Of a stretch of 64,000 nucleotides of DNA, positions 9,532-21,500 are shown piece by piece. This DNA is from M3007 sp964539805 (GTDB lineage: Bacteria; Bacteroidota; Bacteroidia; Chitinophagales; Saprospiraceae). Position 1 is the first letter of the stretch, and each line of letters begins with the position of its first letter. The stretch lies in contig CAZIKN010000010.1 in the NCBI GenBank assembly GCA_964539805.1, forward strand, positions 1 through 64,000, written 5' to 3'. The translations under genes were made by a program, and so were the position numbers. The notes below the pieces were generated by a model. That model had not been told where the DNA came from. It saw nothing but the letters and a program-made list of their open reading frames with translations, and ran no database searches.

Positions 9532-12500
9532 TCACATTTTTACCACCAAAACCTTCACCAGAGCATCCACCTCAGTGCTTAAACGCACTAAATAAACACC
9601 TGATGGGAGGGTTTTTACATCAAATTCCACGGCGTGCTGCCCGGCACCAACCGGGCTTTGCCACAGCATTTTTCCCCATACATCATACAGTACCAGCGAG
9701 CCGCCCTGTGGTGGCAGCCCTGATGTGATAATGACGGCTATGGATGTGGCCGGGTTAGGCTGGATTTCAAGGCCCAAAGTCCCCTTGCCCGCTTGCTCGC
9801 CAGGGCCCGTGCCACACTGCACAGTCACCGTGTGGGTGCAGTTGCTGCTCAGATTCCCCGGGTCTTTGGCCGTCCAAACAATGCTGTGGCTGCCCTGTGG
9901 CAGGTTAGGCGGAGCATTGCTGCCGAGCGATGTGATGGCGCAATTGTCGGTGGCCGTGGCACTGGCGAGCTGGTTGGCGGGGTAAGCGCAGGGCGTGCCG
10001 CTGCCATTTACCGTTGTGTTGGGCGGGCAGGCGATGGCGGGCGGCTGGTTGTCCGCCACCGCTACAACGAACTCGCAGACCTCGCTTCCACCACTCCAGT
10101 CCATGGCCCGCCAGCGGACGAGGGTATTGCCAAGCGGGAAGCTTGAGCCGGAGGCCAAGCCGCTGAGCAGTGCGGTGCTTACGCCCGGACAGTTGTCCGT
10201 GGCCACAGGGGTGACATAAGTAATTTTTGCGTTGCATTGCCCCGTTTCTGTGTGCTGGCTGCTGTTCGGCGGGCAGTTGATCTTAGGTTTTTCACTGTCC
10301 GTCACGGTTACTTTCATGGTACAAAAGCCGAAATTTCCCGCTGCATCGGTAGCCTTGAACACCACATTGGTGCTGCCTTTAGGGAACAGGCTGCCGCTGG
10401 GCAATCCGTTGATCATCAGTACATTACCTGCCGGGCTGCAATTGTCTGTGAGTGTGGGCATGGCGTAGGAGAACAGCGCGCCACAGCTGCCCGGGTTATT
10501 GGGCAGGGTCTGGTTGGGCGGGCAGTTGGCCAGCACGGGGGGCTGGCGGTCGTTCACCGTGACGCGAAAGCTGCAGGTACGGGTCATGCCGCTGGCGTCC
10601 GTAGTGCGCAGGGCCACCGTGCTTATCCCTTTTGGGAAAGCAGCGCCGCTGTTGTGGGCGGGGTTGATGGTGGCCCAGCTCGCGCCAGGACAATTGTCGG
10701 ATACGATTGCGGTATAATTGATGATGGCCGTACAAAGATTGGCATCGGTATTCCTGGTCTGGTTGGCCGGACAGGTGATGTTGGGTGCCTGACCGTCGCT
10801 GATCTTTACCTGAAAAGTACACTGTGCTTTGTTGTTGGCGGCATCCGTGGCTTCGTAGGTGACGGCGTAAGCGCCTGTTGGCCAGGGTGTTCCGACAGCA
10901 GGATGGCTCGTGGAGACCACGCTGGCAGAGACCGAAGCGCAGTTGTCCGATATGTTTTTCAGGGCAAAGAAAACGGTGGCGCTGCACTGCCCGGGGGTAG
11001 TCCATTTGTGGATGTTGTCTGGGCAGGTGAGCTTGGGTAGTTCGGCGTCCTTGACGCTGATTTTGAAGGAGCAGGTGGCACCCAAATTTGCGCCATCCGA
11101 TACCTGCCAGCTCACGTAAGTGTCGCCCGTTGGGAACATTGAACCAGAAGGCAATCCGCTCAGCAGGGTAGTGGACCAGGGTGGGTTTTGGTAGGCTACC
11201 AAAGCGGAAGCATAATCTACCACAGCCCCACATTTGGCGGGCATGGTGTTTTTGACCACATCCTTGGGGCAAGTGAGGCAGGGCAGTACGGTGATGGTAA
11301 AACTGATGGGCGCACCCGTACAGATCGTACAGTTATTGCTGCTCATTTTCCGCTTTACCGTATTGGTTGTGAAGGTGTTGGCCACTGCCGTATTGTTGAA
11401 ATCCCCTGTTTTGATGCCAATGAAATCCTCACCTATAATGTCATTTGTGATAAAAATAGTGGTGCAGCCCTGTGGGAAGGGACTGCCAAAGGGATTTGCC
11501 GGATCAGGGAAAACAAAATCCGCCGGGACAAAACGCCATGATGGGGCGGGGGTAGTGGTAATGATGCCCAGTATCAGCTTCCTCAAGGTTTCTACGTCGT
11601 CATTATCAGGTGCCAGGTTTTGCAAATCGGCATCTGCGGCAATGATCTTGTAGGGGGAATTGAACAAATTGGTGCCCAGAATATGTTGGGATAACAAGGA
11701 CAAATCAAAAGTAGTCACCCCATTCAAAGGGTCAATGTTGTATTCCAAACAAATCTCGTATTGCTGGTTGGGCGGCAAGCCATTGAATACATAAAAGCCA
11801 TCATTATTGGTGAAAACGGACAGCGAAATGCCCGGCCCTGTGATGGTGACCTGGACATCTTCCACGCCATCCCCTGCTTCGGTGACCACACGGCCCGAAA
11901 CCGATTTTCCCAGCCCTGTATTGCAAACGCCGTTTCCGTTCTGAATCACTATATATGTTTCGCAAAAATCGGCATTGCCGCACTCATCCATTGCCCATAT
12001 TTCTACCATTTGCGCACCCAATTCGGTGCAGCCAAAAGTCACGTTTGGCACTGGATTGCCTAATTGATCCAAAGGGAACCCCGTACCCGTTCCAGATTTT
12101 CGGATACTGAATTTCAATAAGTTGGAAGGTGTTTGGTTGTCTTGCGCATAAGCCAGAACATCACCGGCCCAAAGGGTGAAAAAACCTGTGGGCATGATGT
12201 TGGCCGACAAACCATTGGCACAGACCACGGTGGGCGGTATGTTGTCGCCAAACTGCGGTGTGACGGTAATAGTGGCCGTTATGGGCACACCTGTGTTGTT
12301 TATAGGCGCAAATGCGCTGATAGGGCCGTAGCCGCTTCGCGGCAGGCCGATGTCCGGGTTGTCGTTTTTCCAAGTGAAATTTAAACCCGGCACATTACTG
12401 TCAAAAGGGATTGGCCCGATGTTTTTCCCGTTGCAGACCAGCACATCGGCAACTTTTTTCACACTCGGCGTAGGCAAAACAGTGATGGAAAATTGCAAAA

Positions 12501-15500
12501 TCTGGGCCTGTGCGCAGTAATTTGGGTTGATACATTGGCAGTTTACAACAATATTGGCTGTTTGTGGGGCATTTCCTGTGTTCTGTGTTAAAAACGCAGG
12601 GATAGGGCCAGAGCCATTTGTGGGCAGTCCTATGCCCGGGTTGTCATTTGTCCAAGTGTACACCATGTCGGGCGCGTTGCTGACAAAGTTGATCTCATTG
12701 GTATTTGCCCCGTTGCAATGGGTTTGATCAGCAACGGTATTTACCCGAACATCGGGGTAAATGGTTATGGTAAAACTGACCGGTTGGCCCTCGCAGGTTG
12801 CACAGGCCGTGTTACCCATACCCCTTGATTCATGGCTGTTTTTGGCAAATGGAACCACATCATTGTTAAAATCAGCCGTTTTTATCCCAATAAAATCAAG
12901 ACCTGCCACATCGTCAGGCACCCACACCATTTTGCAGCCCAGCGGAAATGGCGATGCAAAAGGATTGCCTGGGTTGGGGAAAACCACATCCGAGGGCACA
13001 AATTTCCACGAAGGTGCGGGGAGTACTGTGATGACACCGAGTATAAGGTCGCGTATCAAATCAGCATCGGCCTGATCGGGCAATTGGTTTTGGCCATCGG
13101 CATCGGCTGCTATGATTTTATAGGGCGACGAAAAAGGCAAAGTGCCATCCAAGTGGTCCGCCAACAAATTCAAATCCGCTGTGGTAACGCCGTTGAGCGG
13201 GTTGTCATTTTTGGTAAGACAAATTTCGTACTGTTGGTTGGGCAATATGCCATTGAAGCTATAAAAACCGTCATTGTTGGTGAAAACGGACTGTGAAATA
13301 CCTGGGCCCGTGATGCTCACGATAACATCCTCCACGCCTTCGCCCGTTTCGGTGGCCACGCGGCCTGTCACCATTTTCCCACCACCGTTGCCGCAATGAT
13401 TGCCGTCGTCTTTTATCAGGACATAGGTCTGGCAATAATCGGCGTTGCCGCATTCATCCATGACCCAAACTTCCACATTTTGGGTACCCAATTCGCTGCA
13501 ATCAAAGCGGATGTTGGGGATTGGATTGCCCGAGGGGTCCAAAGGGAAACCATTGCCCGTTCCTGATTTTCGGATACTGACTTTCAATAAGTTAAAGGGA
13601 GTTTGGTCGTCGTAATAGTTGTTCAAAAAATCAGTTGCCCATATTGATATGGTTCCGTGCTGAGCAATATTTACCAACAAGCCGTTCACACAAAGCACGC
13701 TTGGCGGATCATTATCACCCGTTTTTGGGGTGACGGTTATGGTGGCCGTAATGGGTACCGTACCGTTGTTGACGGGTGTAAAATTAAGTCCGCTACCGCT
13801 GCCACTTGAGGGCAGGCCGATGGCCGCATTGTCATTGATCCAGTTAAAAGTGGCACCCGCCACATTGCAAGTGAACTGTTCCAATACATTTTGCCCGGAA
13901 CATACCACGATATTGTTGGGTTGATCTGCTACAGGAATGGGGCTGACGGTGATGCTAAACAGAACAGGTGCCGGAGCCGGACAAAGTTGGCCATTAGGGT
14001 CGTAAGCGCTTACGATGATATTGGCCATTTGGGTTGAATTGCCATTGTTTTGAGCTGTAAATGAGGGGATTGCGCCTGTCCCATTGGCGGGAAGCCCTAT
14101 GCCCGGGTTGTCGTTCGTCCAGCTGTAAAGCAGGTTGGGATTATCCGATGAGAAATTGATCTGCGGCACATTGGCGGCATGGCAGTAGGATTTGTTGCTA
14201 ATGGCATGGATAATTGCTGCGGTGCCCACGGCATTTTTTATGTCAAAAGTATATTCACAAACGCGTTCATTGCCGCAGTTGTCTGTGATGATCCATTTGA
14301 TCTTGTGGGTGCCCATGGGCAGTTCAGGGTTGATGTAGGTATTGGGGGCAGCCTGATTGTTCCAACGTACTTGTGCGGTTAGTTCCGGTGCGTTGTCAGT
14401 GATTTGAAGGGCAAAACGGTATTGCTCGTTTGCTGATACCAGGCGTTCATCAAATTGGCGTGCGATGCCTCCGCTGTAATTAGGGTTGAAGGCATTGCCA
14501 TAAAAAACGGTGTTCGCAGGAGGCAAATTGGCGCTGTTGACCACGGTTTCCAGGGTGCCATTTTGGTCCAGATCAAGAAAGAGCAGGTAACGGATATTCA
14601 AATTGGAGCCGCTGCAGTCATCAGTGGCCGTAATACCCAGATTTACAGCAGCTTCGCTGAGGTCAGGGGCATTGGTTGCCGGGTTGATCCAGTAGGTTTC
14701 GTTCCAAAATTGGGCATCATTCGCGCTTTGGTCGCAGAAAGAAGGGGCGGCTGTGGGGCAATTGATGCTCGGCTCCTGAGCATCAAGCACTTTGATGATC
14801 TGGGTATATTGGTAACAGCCAGAGGGGGTATTCCAAAAAGCGGAATAATCGTTTGGTGCGGCATTGGGTGTTACGGATACCACGCTTGGGCTCCAGGGAG
14901 CGGCGGCGCCAGTTTCGGACACGATAGGCCCGATCAGGTTGCTGGGGTGGTTGTTGATGGCATTGGGTCTTGGGTTGGGCACCACGGTGCAGGGTATGTT
15001 TGGATCAAAGTTGCACCAATTGATGATGGTCCAGGTACGCTCAATGATATAGCAGGCATCGGGGGCCAAGGGGTTGATATGATCAACAGGCGAAACTGCA
15101 ATTAATTCACAATCAACGTTATGTGTTTCAGGTTCTCCGTAGTTGTTTTGTGCGTTGCAGCTTTGTGCCAGCACATCATCCGGAAATTTGATGTAAAAAT
15201 CCTGCGCATACTCCACGGTAATTTTTTGTGAACAAATGCTGGAATTGCCGCTGCAATCATCCACCCTAAACCCTCGGATGATTACACCGCGTTTGCATAA
15301 TTCGTCAAATTGGCTTTTGTCTTGTATTTCCAAGCTGTTGCCTGCACAACAATTATCATCTGCCGCGACTACGCCATAAGCAAACAAACTTGGGTCAAAA
15401 TCGGCACAATTAACGACAACATCCTGTGGCGGGATGCAGCTCGGCTTTATTTTATCCACTATACTTATTTCTGTTTCACAATCCGTGTAATGGCCGCTGC

Positions 15501-18500
15501 CAACATTTAAAGCCGTTTCGCCAGCAGGCACCACTATGTCGTACACACGCAAGGTCACTTTCAGGGTTTTTCCAACATCTTCCGAGCAAAACTGAAGCGC
15601 ATCATAAAAGCGGTCGTTGGCCTGGCAGCTGTTGGCATCCTGTCGCCGGGCCTTGAAGTACAGGGTGCCGCAATGATCAAAAGAGCCATTATCCAAAGCA
15701 TTGGCCGCGAGTTGGTATTGGCAATTTTGGTCAATTGACAGGGTTAAGGGTGCTGTACAATCGGCTATGGGCGGAGTTAAGTCCGCCGCCGTCAATTGCA
15801 AGGTGGTGATGGAAAAGCAGCCCGTGTTGTTGTCCGTAATTTGAACAAAAACATTTCTGGACGAAGAAACAAAAGACGTGGGCATGGTGATTTCCTGCGT
15901 CAGGCCCGCATCCTGAAAAAAGCGAACAACCAAATTTGCCGCCCCTTGCGTGAGGCAGTTAATGGCATCGTTAAGATCAAAAACAGCATCACAGCTGTTG
16001 GACGAAACGGGTTCAACCAGCGAGCAGCCCACACCCGAAGACGGTCCGGGCAGCAGGATACTGATGCGGGATATACAGGTACTTAAATTGCCGTCAAGGT
16101 CAACGGCGATCCATTCGCGGTCTATCATTTTTGTTGGTGAGGCATTGGGGTCATTGAAGATCACCACATCGTTCCAATTTAGGTTAAATGGCTGACAATC
16201 AATAATATTTGGCGGATCAATATTGCAATTTACCGTTGCATCATTGCATAAAATGAAGGGCGGCGTATTGTCTTTTATCATCACATTGCCCCAACAAGCA
16301 TTGCCATTGGAGATGTCGCTTATGTTGAAATAATAGGTTTTACCTAAGTCATTTATATCAAAATTGGGAGCCACCCAGGGGCCATTGCCAAAAGGAGGAA
16401 ATTTATCTATTTCCAAAAGGTATTGATCGGCGCATTTATAAGGGCCGCCATCTAAAACATCTGTCGGCTTCAATGTGGCCTCGCAGTTTTGATCCAAATA
16501 AACCGTGACATTATTATTGCAGGTCATGGTGGAAAGCGGAGCGGCCCAATCCAACAAACCATCATCGTGCAATAGGCCATGGGGCTGGAAATTGTTGTCT
16601 ATTACCTGGCGCAATGCGGGCATATCCGTGAACGATAAAATGGCCGGGCCGGACTGATTACCGACGGGCCTGAATTTGAGGCGCAGAAGTACGGTGCCAT
16701 CCGGCAGCGAATTGCCCGAGCCAATGGGAAAGGTATTCGTCCAGGCAATTGAAAACTTACCCATCGCTACCTTGGTAATGCCGATGGAACTAGCCGTAAG
16801 CCCTGGCAGCGGCGCGCCCCCTATTGGAAATTCCCAATCTACATACTCGATTTGGGAATCATCCCAATTTAGGGAAAACTGAAAACCAAATACATTATCA
16901 AAATCCTCTACCGTAATATCTACCCACTCACCACAAGCAGAAATTGTTTCGTCTGAAGCCAAAAACTTTACCGTAGCAGGATCATTGGGCACACCACAGC
17001 CGACCACATCGCCGATTTTCATGGCATAAAAATCAGAAATACTGTCATTCAAAAGCGGGTCATACAATTCATTCTCCGGGATAGGGTCTTGAAAGGGATT
17101 TAAGGGATTGCTGAAAACAAAATCATCGGGCACAAATCGCCAGGAAGCACTGGCAGGAAACTCATCCGTGATGCCTAAGATGAGTTTTTGAATCTCCTGC
17201 ATATCAAAGGTCGTTATTGTATTCGATCGGTCTACATCGGCTTCAATAATCCTGTATGGGGAAGGAAGCAGGTCAATGCCCAAAATGTGGCGTCTGATCG
17301 CCAGAATGTCCAATATCGTTACGCCATCGCGGTCGCTGCCATCTCTGGAGGGTGTGATGAGGTAAGTGCTATTGCATTCCAGGTCAAGGAATTCATATTT
17401 GCCTGCCGCATCGCTCAGGTCAGTCAAGTTGGCGCCTAAGGTCAAGTCAACGGTTACATCCGGCACAGGAATTCCGCAGTCTGGCCGACTGATATTCCCA
17501 TGAATATCAGGGTTTTTTGTATAAAATGATACCGCAATGGTCTCCTGATTCGTACAACCATTGGCAGCAGTGATGACCACCGTGTAATCGCCCGAATTGC
17601 CTTGGTTGGGGTTGACAATCACCGGATTGTTATCGGGAGAAGAAAAACTGCTGGGCCCCGTCCAGTACCAGGAAATGGCTTGTCCCCCGGCCTCGGTCAA
17701 AAACAGGTTGCTAATCCCAAGACAGAAAGGGGCATTGGTATCAGCATTGACATTTGGTGCTTGATTCGGATTGCCGGTGATGATGGCAGAGCCGTTCATC
17801 TGCGCGGGGCAAGCAGTGCCAGTGGGCGTAGCGACTATGGTGTATGCACCTGAAACAGTCTGTAAACCAAAAGATAGTGAGTTGCCTGTACCGAGCTGTG
17901 TGGCCCCTGTGCTGACCCCGTTAAGGTAGAGTTCGTAGGTGACGCCGAGGTCGGAGCCGTCCAATCCCACAGGTGTGCCATTGGAGCCGGCACAGACGGT
18001 GCCGCCGCCAGTCATATTAAAGGCAGCAGGTGGCGCGGTGATGGTAATGTCCACGGACAACACCACCGTGCTTTCGCACAGGCCGCCGTCGCTGTACACC
18101 CGTGCGTAGTAGGTGACGGGGCCGGTGATCGTCGGCTCGAAGCGGTTGCCTGCTGGCCCCACCTGGCCGCCGTTATAGACAATATTCGTGGTGGCCGCCG
18201 GGTCGGTGTACCAGATGGCCCATTCGTCGGCTTTGAGGCCGGCCAGCACAAGCACGGCGGTGCCAGGCACACAGGTGACAGTGCGGCTGGCGGTGGCATC
18301 CAGCACAGGAATGCTGGCCGGACAGGGATTGCAGGGGAAAAACTGCCAGCCGGCGTTGTTGAACACGTTGCCACCGGGGGTGGGCACATAGATGTCCTCC
18401 GTGCCGGTGTGGGTCATACCGGTGAGGAAGAGGTACTTGGTGCAGGTGCTGGTGCCGTTGTAGTCGTCCATGTGGATGGTCGCCGGGACGCTGGGGTCGG

Positions 18501-21500
18501 AGGATTTCATCTCGATGTACTGACCGGGCAGGCCCTGGGCGATGAACTGGCCTTCGACGCCGTTGTGGGGGAGGATGGTTTGGGTGGTGCCAGCGGTGAA
18601 GGTGTAGCGTTTGCCGGGATAAAACCTGACGCTATTAAAAGTATGGGAAACATGAAAAGCAAAATCGTCATGAAACTCGGCCTCTTTCGCTGTTCCATTA
18701 CCATAGATAGAAGACCCAGTTTTTTCAAAAACAAGTTTTTTCAAAATGTTTCCACCCTGCCAATCAGAATTGGGACCAACAAAAGTTACATTGTAAAAGA
18801 AATCATCAGAATCGGCCACAAGCCTTCCACCAAGAGTGTTCCCAAGAATCAGATGTGACGCTCCGCTATGGAGCTTACCGGCATTGTAATTCATTTCTGT
18901 ATGAGCAATACCATAAACGGCTCCTTCCCCGAATACCTTTAGTATAGTACTTCCTAGAAACAGTTCTCTGGAGCCATCGTAGTTCGATGATGACCATGTC
19001 GCCACAACTTCAATAGGCTGATTATTAGTCCTCAATATTCCAAAATGATGGGCAATTGCCCAATCCACTGATACAGGGTCCATAAATGTCCAATCCCCCA
19101 TGCCTTCCCAAAAATTGATATTGTGCTTAAAATGTTTCCCCGCGCTCGTAATCGTCGCCGCTCCCTTCGCCCGCATCCAAAAATCCCCTGCAAAATCATT
19201 CACCATCCCCGGCGCGAATGTCAGGCTGCCGAACACGGCGATCTGGTTGGGCGTATAGCCTGGATCAACGGTGTAAAACTTCGCGCCACTGGTCACGCCC
19301 GTCCAGTCCATGTCCTTGCAGAAAGCCCAAACCTGCGTCACATCCACGACGCTGCCCGCGCCGAGGCCGCTGGCAGCGTCGAAACGCGCGTTGTCTTGCG
19401 GCGTGGGCGGGCATTCGCCGCCTGCGCCGCCGGAGGTAAGCGACCAGTGAGCAGGGTCGTGCCAAGTACCTGAATTGCCCACCCAGTAGAGGTTTCTGGG
19501 CGCAGCGTTTGCGATGTTCCAGTCGGCGGTCACCTGCGGCTGGATGCCTATGCTGTTGGTGGCCGAGTAGGTCGCGCCCGTCGTCAGATCGGGCAGCACG
19601 TTGTCGAGGATGACGTAGCTCAGGTTGAGCGAGCCGCCGATTTTGGCAATTTTGGCAGTTGTGGTCGGGCCATCAGTGTACAGGTAGGCGAGCCGCTCGC
19701 AGCTGGCATTCAGCACGTTGATGGTACCACCCGCGTTGATGGTCTGTGTGCTTCCGAGGCCATTGTAGTCCAGAATTCGGTAAAAATAACCGCCCCGGAT
19801 GGTGATGATGTCAAACTGGTGGTTGCCGCGAATCACCGCGTTTTCATAAAAATCCACTTCGTGGATGTAGCCTTGTACGTCAATGTTGCCGCGGCTGGTG
19901 AAGGTGAGTTTGTCGAGGACGTTGCCGCGCTCGAAGGTGCCGTTGGGGAAGGTTACTTTCCAATAGTCGTGGGTCACGCCAGCTGCGATGGTTTGGATGC
20001 GGTTGCCCCCGCCGCCTTGCACGATGATGTGAGAATTCATGGCGTGGAATCTGCCAGCGGCATATTCATTGTTGAATTGGCAGCCGTACCCCGGATAGCC
20101 GATGTTTTGGAGTGTGATGGTCGAACTTGTCCCCCCGAGCGGATCGCCAAGCCATGCTTCAGTATTCGGGTTTGGGTAGTAGCCTCCCTGGATATAATTT
20201 GCTTCCCACCAATAGATGTTGACTGGAAAACCCATGGTCATCAGTTGGCCGTTCAAATGAATAATCGAGCCTTTTGAATTGAACGCATCTCCGTATTTGT
20301 ATAGCCCGGCCCCTTCAAAAATGGTGTAGTGATCTAAAAACTGCCCTGCTGTGATGACGGTGTGCGTCCCGGAACCCCGAAACCTGATTTTGCTGCCAAA
20401 ATTGGTGTCATAATCGTACTCCAGGCCCATGGCCGCAGGTGGTGCAAGGGTCATCGAGCCGTAAATATGGAGGTTGACATTGAAATTGAATTTCAGTTTC
20501 GGCTCGCCCGTTACGCCAGTCCAGTCCATATCCTTGCAGTAGGCATCTGTGGTCACGGTCACTTGATCGCCGGGCGAAAAGCCGGACAGCGCCGTGAAAT
20601 GCACATTAGACCCGCCATTCGGGATGCAAGTCCCCGGCGCGCCGCCGTCGGTGTCGGACCAGTGCGCGGGGTCGTTCCAGTCGCCCGCACCGCCCACCCA
20701 GTACAAGTCAATGCCGGGGTTGGGCAAGGTAAATATCCAGCCGGTGTTGTTGCCCAGATCCACGCCGTCGAGCACTTCGAGCGGGTCGGAGCCGGTGGCG
20801 TGGCAATCTTCGAGGATAGCACAGTGTACCGTCTGTTTCGCGCCGGAGTTGTTTACAAAATTGAAGTGTGTACCATACTGTCCTGATTTGATGGTGATAA
20901 ACTGCGAGCAAGTGCCTGCGCCGAGGGCGGTGAGGGAGCCGCCGGGGAGGATGGTTTGGTCGGTGCCGTTGGTGCTGCCAGCATAGTTGTGGATGGTGTA
21001 CGTTTTACCGGCGGTGAAAGTCAGATGATGGTAATTCAGTTCATTCCAGATATTCCCATCTTGCAAAAAAATAACATTGTTTAATTCAGGGATGACATAT
21101 GCGGAATGAGCATAAATGCTTCCAAACTGATAAAAGGTAATCGTACCATTTATGTGCCCCCAAAGCAAATAATTGCCCGATGCGAAGCAACTAACATCAT
21201 AGAAACTCATTTCAGAAGCCATATTATCTGCCCCCACCAAACCTGCACCAGCACCGAACAGTTTAATGTGCGATGTACCAGCATTAAAATTGGCCGTAGC
21301 ATATCTGAAATAAGCAGTGCCGCCTGACATGATAAACTCTGAACTTCCCAAATGCAACTTACCAGTAGTGTTATAGTAACTGCCATAAAACTCGGCTCCA
21401 ATCGTCACCTTCCATCCATTCGTTTCAATCAGCCCGCCCTCGTGGTTCACCCGGCCATTGGCGTAAAAGTCGCCGACAAAATTCCAGCCGCCTGCTGTAC

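Noticed and set aside
10237..11040. Plus-strand 267-codon ORF opposite the giant surface gene
   Set aside because: It is the antisense of the HYR-repeat region; its Gly/Arg-rich product lacks any domain and the minus-strand frame is clearly coding.
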